Positions 1-6,892 of a stretch of 11,649 bases of DNA are shown here, piece after piece (position 1 is the first letter of the stretch; each line of letters starts with the position of its first letter). The stretch is from NCBI GenBank assembly GCA_030606845.1, contig JAUWFP010000044.1, forward strand, positions 1 through 11,649, in the 5' to 3' direction. The translations under genes were made by a program, and so were the position numbers. The notes below the pieces were generated by a model. It saw nothing but the letters and a program-made list of their open reading frames with translations, was not told where the DNA came from and ran no database searches. This DNA is from Anaerolineales bacterium (lineage in GTDB: Bacteria; Chloroflexota; Anaerolineae; Anaerolineales; E44-bin32).

Positions 1-423
1 TATTGCGGCGTGTTCCACCGAGACACGTTTGGTGCCCTTATGGCGGAGTACCCGGGCCAGATTCACTTTGTGTACCGCGACTTCCCGGTCGTCGGCGGCT
101 TCGAAGCCGCACTCGCGTCAGAATGCGCCAACGAACAAGGCGCTTACTGGGAGTTCCACGATCTGCTTTTCTCAGATGAATACGCGAATTTAGATCGCAA
201 CGCGTTCGCAGCCTACGCCGAGAAGCTCGATCTCGACGTCGATGATTTACTAGCCTGTGTGGACGAGGAACGCTACGGCGAAGAGGTTGAGGCGGATGCG
301 CGCTACGCTTCAGGCCTCGGAATCACCGGCACACCGACTTTCTTCATTAATGGGATTCCAATGGTCGGGGCACAGCCGCTTGAGGCTTTTATCCAGGTCA
401 TCGAGTACGAACTCGGGGAGTAA
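1..423 (+). CDS. DsbA-family thiol oxidoreductase, 5' end missing
   Basis: C-terminal 140 residues of a DsbA/thioredoxin-like (Thioredoxin_4 / DSBA class) protein, which forms or reshuffles disulfides in exported proteins. The window opens inside the gene: the first residues read YCGVFHRD, so Cys2 is probably the second cysteine of the CPYC active site and the rest of the motif lies upstream. What follows fits the fold: a strand with VYRDFPV, an inserted helical region (about residues 35-95, including ASECANEQGAYWEFHDLLF), then GITGTPTFFING with the cis-proline at residue 112, and a C-terminal helix. A GTG at position 10 lies inside the fold and is not the start. The gene ends with TAA and converges on the alpha/beta hydrolase gene with only 24 nt between them. 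A signal peptide or membrane anchor would be upstream and cannot be seen. The family is clear; the redox partner is not. Confidence 0.88.
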   Translation, partial: YCGVFHRDTFGALMAEYPGQIHFVYRDFPVVGGFEAALASECANEQGAYWEFHDLLFSDEYANLDRNAFAAYAEKLDLDVDDLLACVDEERYGEEVEADARYASGLGITGTPTFFINGIPMVGAQPLEAFIQVIEYELGE

Positions 424-447
424 TTCGCAGGTCTAAACTGCCCCTTT

Positions 448-1251
448 CTACCCACCATCCAATTTCGACAAAAATTCAAGCAGCGTTCGGTTGAATTCCT
501 CAACCGCGTCGAGTGGCGTGGCATGGCCAGAATCGGGAATTACGACCAAATGAGCACCGGGTATGTTATCCGCCAGTTCCTTTTTAGCTTCCATCGATAC
601 GGTCTGATCTAGTTCCCCGGCGACGACAAGTGTTGGGGTGTTGATTTCATGTAGGCGATCACGGATGTCGAAACGAGTGGCTGCCCATATCGCCCGCAAA
701 TATGCGCCGCGCGGGTTCGAGGCGATACGCTCGGCTGCAGCCTGGCGCAGAAGCTCTTGATCCGGCTCAGGGAAAAGCCCCGCCGCAACCCACTGCCCCA
801 CCTGGTCCATCCGCCCCAGCGCCACAAACGTAAGCCTTACCAGCTTCCGGAGAAACCCGCTTGAGCCTGAGTGCAGCTTCGCAAACGTGTTGACCAATAT
901 CAGCGAGCGGACAGCTTCCGGGTAGTCGAGCGCCAACTGCATCGCCACCGCCCCACCGAGCGAAAGTCCAACCACATGCAGCGGCGATTCGGCCTGCTCT
1001 TTCACCACGGCTGCGATCTGAAGCACAATATTCTCGATTGAGAGCCATCCCGTTGGTTGGCTAGACCGACCATGCCCGGGCATGTCGAGCGCCAGAACCC
1101 AATAGCGTTCACTGACAATCGGGATTTGAAGCCCCCAATCCTCGCTGCATGAACCCAGCCCATGCAGGAAGAGAACGCCTGGTCCTTCGCAGTCGAACGG
1201 GTTGTGGATTTCGTAATAGATTTGACCATCCTCTACTTGGTAATGACCCAT
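448..1251 (-). CDS. alpha/beta hydrolase fold protein
   Basis: Complete 267-aa alpha/beta hydrolase, a normal length for the family. Motifs appear in order: oxyanion-loop LFLHGLGS (His30-Gly31); the strand ending LALDMPGHGRS at about 54-63; nucleophile elbow VVGLSLGG with Ser97; a helical cap at about 125-195; acid strand TLVVAGELD with Asp215; and IPDSGH with His243. The triad Ser97/Asp215/His243 is therefore intact. The pattern fits esterases, 3-oxoadipate enol-lactonase-like and related hydrolases; the substrate cannot be told from sequence. There is no signal peptide, so it is probably cytoplasmic. The ATG start is preceded by GAGGTG ten nt upstream. It is the last gene of the minus-strand block, 83 nt after the membrane endonuclease-fold gene, and is probably co-transcribed with it. 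No hairpin terminator is visible in the short gap after it. Confidence 0.92.
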   Translation of the reverse strand: MGHYQVEDGQIYYEIHNPFDCEGPGVLFLHGLGSCSEDWGLQIPIVSERYWVLALDMPGHGRSSQPTGWLSIENIVLQIAAVVKEQAESPLHVVGLSLGGAVAMQLALDYPEAVRSLILVNTFAKLHSGSSGFLRKLVRLTFVALGRMDQVGQWVAAGLFPEPDQELLRQAAAERIASNPRGAYLRAIWAATRFDIRDRLHEINTPTLVVAGELDQTVSMEAKKELADNIPGAHLVVIPDSGHATPLDAVEEFNRTLLEFLSKLDGG

Positions 1252-1334
1252 GACTCCGGTTCACCTCTGCAGATTCTGACGGGATGCCATCAGCTACCAT
1301 GTAATCAACTGCACTTATTCGGTAATTTCCACCC

Positions 1335-3185
1335 TCAGGGTTGTGCCACTTCGACCACCACCATGCGATGATCAGAAGCGAGCGAGTCAGATACCCACGC
1401 ATCCACCGGAATGAGGTCACGCACAAACACGAAATCGATGCGGGACTCCGGATCGATCGCGGGGCTCGTAAATGGAGCCGGTGAAATCCCCAATAATTCG
1501 AATGGATCTGCAAAACCCGCTTGAAAAACCTTCCCCACTTCAGGGCTGTCGGGTTCCGCGTTGAAATCGCCTCCAAAACTAGCGGGGGAACGCGCCCCGA
1601 TGAATTCCAACGCCTGCTCAATCTGGCGCATCGTGTCCTCATCGGAAAGACCCAACCATATGCCGTAAGAATGCAGATCCATCCCCTTCCAGGTGAGCGC
1701 GGCGTGAACCACGCCCGTTGGTTCCTGAAGGCTGGCCACAAGCGTGGAATCTTCCGGCGCCTGCGGACCCTTATAAAGCAGGGCTATGCCGGTTAGATGC
1801 TCAACCGTTGGGAGATACACGACGTTCATCCCCAACCTACGAGCGAGGAAGTAGGCGTTATCCGCACAGTAGCTTGTCATGCGTCCCGTGTCGACTTCCT
1901 GCAATGCGATCACATCCACACCTTCGCTCTCAATCGTTCGAGCGATAGCTTCAAGAGTAGTGTGCCAATCGTCATCGTAACCGTAGTGGATGTTGTAGGT
2001 CGCCAACCGCAGCCGATCCTTTGGCAGCGGTGCCTTCGCCTGCGGCCATACAGATACAACCACAATAACCCCTGCGAGCATAAGGGATACCAACGACCAG
2101 GCCGATTCATGCTTGAGATCCTGTGCTTTTTGCACAGGATGTTTCCGCAGGAGCCCCCAGACGATAACCAGACATGCTGCAAAATATACGGCCCAGCCCA
2201 TTCCTTGCATCTGCGGCAGCGTATATGGGTAGGTAAAAGCGAAAGCGTTGAAGAAATCGAGAAGCAAAAGCAGCAGGCCGCCCAGAGCCACTGGCCAACC
2301 CGGCAGCCTAATCAGGAAAGCGTTATTGCCCAGGAGCAAAACTAGTGCATATACCGCTGCTGCTTGAGCCAGCAGCAGCGCAACTGCTGCCCACGCTCCG
2401 CTCATGAAATAACCGAGCAGTAGCCCCCCGGTGAGGAGAACCACAATGGCGATGCCACCGCCCGGGTTCGCGAGCCGAACTCTAACGTAATCACCAATGT
2501 GTGGGAGAAGTGGAAGAAAAGTGACGGCTACAAGCAGGACCGCGATCCACGCATAAGGGGTATCCGACCAACGGGCGATTCCATTCGGAAGAGACAGAAG
2601 CGACGTCTCAATAAAGAAGAAAGCCCCCAAACCCAGACCGCCCGCCCAGGATAAGCCTCTCATTGGAGGTTCGGGCTCCTGTTTATTTTGTGTCAACCAC
2701 ACTGAGATTACGATCGTCAGCACCGACCACAGCGCCACTGGGATGAGCGAGGCGTTCTGCAGGCTGATGTCGAACGTGTCGCCGACGATACGCAGGATCA
2801 TCTCCAAGATTAGCCCCAAGAGAATCGGTTTCCATATTTGTGGTCGTCTTCGCGAGAGCCAGAGCGCCAGGTAAGATCCCCCCGCGGCGATCACGACCAG
2901 CGCACCCCAAAAACGAATCATCTGGTCATTCAGCGAGAGTGCTACTCGCGCCAGCGCAGCCAGTGAGGCTAAGGCTGCCATGCGTCGTGCTGAAGGTTTT
3001 CGGGCCAGGATTCCGGGCGCCAGTAACGCCCCCACGACGAGCAAGTTGCTCACTACAAGCCAGGCATTCATGGGACCCTCGAAAACCTGATCGTAGATGA
3101 AGCCGAACATCGTTGAGAAGATCACCCGCAACGCCTGGAGAAAGAAGATAACGACCCAGGACGCGATCATCACCTGCAAGGTCAT
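1335..3185 (-). CDS. polytopic membrane protein with C-terminal endonuclease/exonuclease/phosphatase (EEP) domain, CWH43/PGAP2IP-like architecture
   Basis: 616 aa. Residues 1-385 are almost entirely hydrophobic with about ten or more membrane segments. Residues 390-616 form an EEP-fold domain (the DNase I / exonuclease III / sphingomyelinase superfamily) with its key motifs: TYNIH (Asn398), ALQEVD (Glu430), a His in LHSYGIW (505), GGDFNAEP (Asp540, Asn542), RIDFVFVR (Asp584) and SDHR (Asp605-His606). The metal-binding and catalytic positions thus look intact, so it could be an active phosphodiesterase or phosphatase, perhaps on lipid head groups. The order (many TM helices, then EEP) recalls eukaryotic CWH43/PGAP2IP, which act on GPI-anchor lipids; that likeness is from memory of the family and is inference. 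An ATG with AAGGAGGG seven nt upstream fixes the start. The final helix before the domain (about 362-380) suggests the EEP domain faces one side of the membrane next to it; which side is uncertain. Confidence 0.88.
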   Translation of the reverse strand: MTLQVMIASWVVIFFLQALRVIFSTMFGFIYDQVFEGPMNAWLVVSNLLVVGALLAPGILARKPSARRMAALASLAALARVALSLNDQMIRFWGALVVIAAGGSYLALWLSRRRPQIWKPILLGLILEMILRIVGDTFDISLQNASLIPVALWSVLTIVISVWLTQNKQEPEPPMRGLSWAGGLGLGAFFFIETSLLSLPNGIARWSDTPYAWIAVLLVAVTFLPLLPHIGDYVRVRLANPGGGIAIVVLLTGGLLLGYFMSGAWAAVALLLAQAAAVYALVLLLGNNAFLIRLPGWPVALGGLLLLLLDFFNAFAFTYPYTLPQMQGMGWAVYFAACLVIVWGLLRKHPVQKAQDLKHESAWSLVSLMLAGVIVVVSVWPQAKAPLPKDRLRLATYNIHYGYDDDWHTTLEAIARTIESEGVDVIALQEVDTGRMTSYCADNAYFLARRLGMNVVYLPTVEHLTGIALLYKGPQAPEDSTLVASLQEPTGVVHAALTWKGMDLHSYGIWLGLSDEDTMRQIEQALEFIGARSPASFGGDFNAEPDSPEVGKVFQAGFADPFELLGISPAPFTSPAIDPESRIDFVFVRDLIPVDAWVSDSLASDHRMVVVEVAQP

Positions 3186-3231
3186 GTGGTTACCCTCCTT
3201 TTGGATGGATGTTATTTTGTTTTTCGACCAA

Positions 3232-3273
3232 GAATCCTGATCGATTCACACTGAACTCAAGGATTCGATCAGG
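3232..3273. repeat. intercistronic inverted repeat overlapping a stop codon
   Basis: Two overlapping sets of complementary arms: CCTGATCGA (3236-3244) with TCGATCAGG (3265-3273), nine perfect pairs with a 20-nt loop, and GAATCCT (3232-3238) with AGGATTC (3260-3266). They share bases, so only one can form at a time. The repeat covers the TGA of the 363-aa gene. In the minus transcript the arm is followed by a mixed sequence with only a short U-rich stretch, so it may be a weak attenuator or an mRNA-stability hairpin between two genes. Function is not established. Confidence 0.4.
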
Positions 3274-4360
3274 GACTCTCGATTTGCAGCGACTCCATCA
3301 TCTCGTCCAGGTCAGTAAGCTGTGGGAAGAAGCTCACGGGACTCTCAATCGCCAACTGGCTTTCGACATCGAAGAGATAGGCCTCGTAGGCGTTAATAAA
3401 TGCGTCGTACTCATCGCCGATGAAGGTATCGCCATCTGCGGGCAGGCTGGGATGTGAAACCGGCAAGATCGCCGAGATCAGATACATACCATCATCCGTG
3501 AGTCCTTGATACGCGCAGAAGAGATCGCTGTTGTTGATCGGCCATGCAGCCTGCCCGTACTGGCTCACGAAGCGCACGCCGGATCCGCCTTCAAACGTCA
3601 GATATTCCACCTGCACGGTGATCATCTGCGCGGCGTTGAATATCGGCAGCACCAAGGGTACCTTATCGGGATCCTCTGGTTTCAGCGCGAGGAATGCTTC
3701 CAGCTCTGCTACCGTCTCCTCCGCAGATTGGTTGACCTCAAGGAACTCCGCCACCGGGTAGATCGCTATATGTGCTTTATGAAAGGTATCGCTGAGAGGG
3801 TAATCATAGAAGGTGAAATCGACATGCTCCGGGACCGAAAACCACTCCATCTCGAGTTCGGCCGGGAGAACGGATGGGACCGCGCCGTAATCCTCACCCT
3901 CCGGGTAGGAGAAGCATAATGTATTGAAACACACATCCGGCTCTGGAGCTTCGGTGGGTTCTGGCGTGGTCGCTGGTTCGAGCAGTTCTTGTTCGAGATT
4001 CTCAAGTTCAGAAAATTCAATCATTGCCGTTGCCAGCGCTTCAATTTCCGTGAAATCAACATCCTCCAGCATAGAATTAACCAGCGGAAAGGCGATTGCC
4101 AAACCCACGCAGAGCATTATCACAATAAAGCCCGCACACCCCATTCCAATCCACAGGCAGGTGCGGCCTGTACTTCTCCCCGAAGTCCCTGATGGTTGAG
4201 CCGGGGTCTCGATAACCGCCGGGTCCGCTGCAGCCTGTTGGACGGGTTGGACCTCCGGGGCTGCGTCGCGCACGGTCGCCTGTGCGGGTTTCGGCGCGCC
4301 GCACTGCCCACAAAAACTGGTCTCTTCAGGGATATCTGCCCCACAACGCTCACATTGCAT
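3269..4360 (-). CDS. zinc-ribbon, single-TM protein with C-terminal extracytoplasmic domain (unknown function)
   Basis: 363 aa. It opens with a zinc ribbon: MQCERCGADI and SFCGQCGAPK supply Cys3, Cys6, Cys17 and Cys20. A Pro/Ala/Gln-rich linker runs to about 67, then one TM helix (about 68-95, GFIVIMLCVGLAIAF), an acidic stretch with a short Thr/Pro/Glu-rich spacer (about 128-141), and a 220-residue domain with two close cysteines (DVCFNTLCFSY), FTFYDYPLSD, and an aromatic-rich end. The positive residues before the helix place the ribbon in the cytoplasm and the large domain outside. I do not recognise the outer domain; its spread of strands and aromatics suggests a ligand-binding or structural beta fold. 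The ATG has GGAGG five nt upstream. The ribbon is nearly identical to that of the FHA-propeller protein two genes upstream, so the two are domain paralogs in one operon. Confidence 0.8.
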   Translation of the reverse strand: MQCERCGADIPEETSFCGQCGAPKPAQATVRDAAPEVQPVQQAAADPAVIETPAQPSGTSGRSTGRTCLWIGMGCAGFIVIMLCVGLAIAFPLVNSMLEDVDFTEIEALATAMIEFSELENLEQELLEPATTPEPTEAPEPDVCFNTLCFSYPEGEDYGAVPSVLPAELEMEWFSVPEHVDFTFYDYPLSDTFHKAHIAIYPVAEFLEVNQSAEETVAELEAFLALKPEDPDKVPLVLPIFNAAQMITVQVEYLTFEGGSGVRFVSQYGQAAWPINNSDLFCAYQGLTDDGMYLISAILPVSHPSLPADGDTFIGDEYDAFINAYEAYLFDVESQLAIESPVSFFPQLTDLDEMMESLQIESP

Positions 4361-4398
4361 CGTATCCTCCGCTGTTGGTTTTTAGACCTAAGAAATAA

Positions 4399-4427
4399 TG
4401 ATTACAGCACACACCCAAATTAGTCAA
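4399..4427 (-). promoter_or_regulatory. candidate promoter for the 363-aa zinc-ribbon gene
   Basis: On the minus strand TTGACT (4427-4422) is separated by 17 nt from TAATCA (4404-4399), about 40 nt before the ATG at 4360. The -35 is good but the -10 is poor, so this may be an internal promoter within the minus-strand block or chance. Confidence 0.3.
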
Positions 4428-4455
4428 ACACCCTCGAGTTGTCTATGGCTAATAA

Positions 4456-4725
4456 CTACCGATACTGAACGGCGGATTGGATACCTGCGCTCACCTGCTC
4501 TCCATTGATCAGAACTCCTTGCGTGCTATCCAGGTCTTCTATCGTCAGCTGCCCTGTTTTTATTGTGATCTGCGCGTGCTTACGCGAGACCTTGGGATCC
4601 TTGATTTGGATGTGACAGCCCGAACCGCGCCCGATCAGTATCTCTTCTCGATCCAACGCGAATCGTTGTCCGCTAATGTTTTCTGAAAGCCCAACCAGCC
4701 AGCCGATAGAACTCTCTAGTGGCAT
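4456..4725 (-). CDS. small FHA-domain protein, C-terminally incomplete
   Basis: 89 aa from the ATG at 4725, chosen because GAGGAG lies seven nt upstream; earlier in-frame starts (ATG at 4758, TTG at 4779) lack a good site. The protein is nearly all FHA domain, a phosphothreonine-binding module: ILIGRGSGCHIQI (about 29-41), VSRKHA (46-51) and IEDLDSTQGVLINGE (62-76). The phosphopeptide-contact residues Arg33, Ser47, Arg48, His50 and Asn74 are present. The usual last strands, of the type 'LKDGD.I.IG...F.F' seen in the upstream paralog, are absent: after INGEQVSAG it ends SAVQYR and a TAG. Reading on in other frames shows no lost piece. It is either a recently decayed paralog or a minimal FHA protein that needs a partner to complete its fold. 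It lies 79 nt after the FHA-propeller gene. Confidence 0.75.
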   Translation of the reverse strand: MPLESSIGWLVGLSENISGQRFALDREEILIGRGSGCHIQIKDPKVSRKHAQITIKTGQLTIEDLDSTQGVLINGEQVSAGIQSAVQYR

Positions 4726-4729
4726 TTCC

Positions 4730-4804
4730 TCACTCCTCGACAATATGCTCTTGCTCATTAACTCGACACCACGGTACAAGACTGGAATCCATCATATTGT
4801 CCAT
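4730..4804 (-). CDS. possible 24-aa coupled ORF between the two FHA genes
   Basis: The TGA of the 594-aa gene (4807-4805) is followed directly by ATG, opening a 24-codon frame (begins MDNMMDSSLV, ends EHIVEE). Its last codons contain the GAGGAG that serves the next gene, and its stop lies four nt before that gene's ATG. There is no Shine-Dalgarno of its own, so it would depend on reinitiation. It may be a translational bridge between the two genes or a chance ORF. Confidence 0.25.
   Translation of the reverse strand: MDNMMDSSLVPWCRVNEQEHIVEE
4739..4801. repeat. 9-bp inverted repeat between FHA genes
   Basis: GACAATATG (4739-4747) and CATATTGTC (4793-4801) are perfect complements separated by 45 nt. 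In the minus transcript the 3' arm ends directly beside the GAGGAG of the small FHA gene, so a stem there could affect its translation. The long loop makes it a modest prediction. Confidence 0.35.
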
Positions 4805-6589
4805 TCACGGCGCCGGCCGCCAGGCGGCATCGAAATCCAGCGCCGGGTCGGTGGTCACTTCCTGATAGTCTGTGCAGCTCGCGCGCAGGATGGCGATGTT
4901 GTGATTTGCGCCGTCCGGCCAGGCCTCGAAAGCAATCCATTGGCCATCCGGTGACCAGGCCGGCTCACCCATCGGTTGAAATGAGAGCCGCCCCTCCTGG
5001 CAGATCTGGATCTCGCGAACGCCGCCCTCGGCGACGGATATGGCGACCAGTCGAGGGATATTGCCAATAACTTTCTCAAAGAGAATCGTGCCGCCATCGG
5101 GAGACCAATCGGGTCGGGCAATGTCCTGGCCATCGCTGTGTGTATATCGTTTCTCATCCCCACCATCATCGGGGACAAGCCAGATCTCTTCCTGTCCCCC
5201 TCGCCCACTTAGGATGGCGATCTGAGAGCCGTCAGGCGCCCAGCTAGGAGACCAGTTGAAAGCAAGGTCATCGTTGACGTTTCGTAAACCCTTCCCATCG
5301 ACACCGATCGTGAAAATCTGTGGGCGCCCGGTGCGCCAGGAGGTGAAGGCCAGGCGAAGACCATCATACGACCAGTCCGGGTCGTAGTCCCCACCGCCCA
5401 GAGTGGCTACAAGCAGGCTCGGTTCGGAAGGGACATCTTGCGCATCCACATTCATGACGAAAACCGAAGATCCCGAGTATTCGTCGCGATTGGCGTTACA
5501 CGGGGACGTAAACGCCAGCATCATCCCATCTGGTGACCAGGCAGGTTGGCAAGCACCCGCGGCGAGATCCGTGAGTTGGTGCTCGTCGCTGCCGTCGACA
5601 TTGATTAAGTAGATTTGCGGGCGCCCCCCGCGGTTGGAAACGAAGGCGATTTGACTCGCTCCACCAATAATAACTCCCGATGGAGCAGGAGCCGTTGTCG
5701 GCTGTGGGGAGGGAAGCTCGACAATCTCGACCGTCGGGGTAAGCGTCGGTGGGATGAGCGGGGTGAAGATCGCCGTAGGGACGATCAATTCCGTTGTATC
5801 GATGATCGATGTGGATTGGACTTCTGTAGGATCGGGAATAGCAGCGATGCTCTCCGGTTCTTCTTCGCTGAAAAACCCGAAAGCGAGCGCCGTTGCCGCG
5901 AGCGCAATCGCCAGGACCACAAATCCTCCGCCCACGATGACGATCCATTTCCAGGGAATTCGCCCTGAGGTTGGGCTTGTGGTTGCCAGTGAAGGGTGTG
6001 TTGGCGGCGGCCCCGGCGGTGTTACTGCTGGAGGGAGCTCCGCGGGCATTGCGCTTGCCCGGCGTGTCGGCTCTGGGCCTGGTGGCATGTCGGCGTCAAT
6101 ATGTTGTTTCTCATCGCCTGATCGCGGCGCGCCGCACTGTCCACAAAATCTTTCTTCTGCTCGCAGCGCTGCGCCACATTGCCCGCACCGTGATTCTCCC
6201 TCCTCGGCCATTAACATCTCGGGAGATACCATCACCGTGGCGATGGCGTCCTTGTCAGCCATTACTGTCGGCGCAGATTCTATGTCGTGTTCGTAATGAA
6301 AGCGGAAACTTGTATCGCCGATCGTGATCGTATCGCCATCCTTGAGATCAGCGGATTGGATGATCTCGCCATTCACATAAGTGCCGCGCGTGCTGCCGAG
6401 ATCTTCGATCACGCAGCCTCCGGTGGAGAATCGAATCACGGCATGTTGGCGCGAGGCTCCGGGGTCCAGAATCTGTATATGCGATTCCTTGCCGCGCCCG
6501 ACGATCGTTTCTTCCTGGATTAGTTTGAACTCGCGGCCAACCACTTCACCGCTGGTGCCCTCGAGCCAGGCGTTACGCTCCTGCGCCAT
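4805..6589 (-). CDS. FHA domain / zinc ribbon / TM / TolB-like beta-propeller protein
   Basis: 594 aa from the ATG at 6589, preceded by GGAG seven nt upstream; a TTG at 6607 is in frame but less likely. Domain order: FHA at about 25-100 (IVGRGKESHIQI, GASRQHA, EDLGSTRGTYVNGE, LKDGDTITIGDTSFRF), complete; zinc ribbon with Cys135, 138, 149 and 152 (CGQCGAALRAEERFCGQCG); Pro-rich linker to about 210; one TM helix at about 213-240; Thr/Pro-rich spacer to about 305; then a six-blade-like TolB/WD40-like (PD40) propeller with repeated PAWSPDG, PDWSYDG, PSWAPDG, PDWSPDG and PAWSPDG at about 349, 404, 448, 493 and 543. The FHA should sit in the cytoplasm and bind phosphothreonine proteins; the propeller would lie outside and could bind a partner or ligand. 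No kinase is encoded nearby. This is the first gene of the minus-strand block, with a structured leader-like region upstream. Confidence 0.9.
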   Translation of the reverse strand: MAQERNAWLEGTSGEVVGREFKLIQEETIVGRGKESHIQILDPGASRQHAVIRFSTGGCVIEDLGSTRGTYVNGEIIQSADLKDGDTITIGDTSFRFHYEHDIESAPTVMADKDAIATVMVSPEMLMAEEGESRCGQCGAALRAEERFCGQCGAPRSGDEKQHIDADMPPGPEPTRRASAMPAELPPAVTPPGPPPTHPSLATTSPTSGRIPWKWIVIVGGGFVVLAIALAATALAFGFFSEEEPESIAAIPDPTEVQSTSIIDTTELIVPTAIFTPLIPPTLTPTVEIVELPSPQPTTAPAPSGVIIGGASQIAFVSNRGGRPQIYLINVDGSDEHQLTDLAAGACQPAWSPDGMMLAFTSPCNANRDEYSGSSVFVMNVDAQDVPSEPSLLVATLGGGDYDPDWSYDGLRLAFTSWRTGRPQIFTIGVDGKGLRNVNDDLAFNWSPSWAPDGSQIAILSGRGGQEEIWLVPDDGGDEKRYTHSDGQDIARPDWSPDGGTILFEKVIGNIPRLVAISVAEGGVREIQICQEGRLSFQPMGEPAWSPDGQWIAFEAWPDGANHNIAILRASCTDYQEVTTDPALDFDAAWRPAP

Positions 6590-6762
6590 GTGTTGACTCC
6601 ATTTCAAACAACCATCTGCATTTACCAGTTATCGTTTCTTCTCCGCTATATATCTTAGTCATAGATTACAAACGAATGCGGATGAACGCGTGTAAAAATA
6701 ACCTGGACTGAGTATTCTCACGGCATTCGTCCTTCGCCTGTATCACACGTATAAACCAAAAC
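6590..6762 (-). other. upstream region of the FHA-propeller gene
   Basis: 173 nt of AT-rich non-coding sequence between the terminator hairpin and the ATG at 6589. A TATATA (6652-6647 on the minus strand) could be a -10 element, with TTCGTT (6676-6671) 18 nt before it as a poor -35. No clear operator, tRNA or further ORF was found. Confidence 0.3.
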
Positions 6763-6785
6763 GACAGCCAGAAATCCTGGCTGTC
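6750..6785 (-). terminator. strong rho-independent terminator, minus strand
   Basis: GACAGCCAG (6763-6771) and CTGGCTGTC (6777-6785) form a perfect nine-pair stem around a five-base loop. In the minus reading the stem is followed by GTTTTGGTTTAT, a U-rich tract; in the plus reading nothing U-rich follows, so it works on minus-strand transcripts. It ends whatever is read from 6993 downward, either the DUF429 transcript or a separate small transcript, and would insulate or attenuate the FHA operon. Confidence 0.8.
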
Positions 6786-6892
6786 TACTTAATAATTGTA
6801 CAGTCCTCTATATTGGACTGCCCGCGCAGGCTCACCCCCGGAAGGTGGAAACTACACCACCCCCTCATAGAGGATTTCCCTGCTGCGACCAT
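6785..6892 (-). CDS. candidate 35-aa small protein
   Basis: An ATG at 6892 is preceded by AAGGAG (6907-6902) with a nine-nt spacer, and opens a 35-codon frame ending TAG at 6787-6785. The peptide begins MVAAGKSS, contains RGWCSFHLPG and ends EDCTIIK, with two cysteines; no family is recognised and there is no membrane helix. The stop codon's last base is the first base of the terminator stem, the compact layout of a short last gene. It lies 101 nt downstream of the DUF429 stop on the same strand, so it may be the second gene of that transcript. The same bases are rich in complementary segments, so a structured RNA is the main alternative. Confidence 0.4.
   Translation of the reverse strand: MVAAGKSSMRGWCSFHLPGVSLRGQSNIEDCTIIK

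Noticed and set aside
1109..1741. 210-codon minus-strand frame
   Set aside because: Runs through the end of the EEP gene and the start of the hydrolase gene in another frame; both real genes have clear motifs.
1797..2345. 182-codon plus-strand frame
   Set aside because: Antisense to the membrane EEP gene, without a ribosome-binding site or recognisable motifs.
5754..6296. 180-codon plus-strand frame rich in Ser, Gly and Ala
   Set aside because: Antisense to the FHA-propeller gene; the composition is that of a mirrored Pro/Thr-rich linker.
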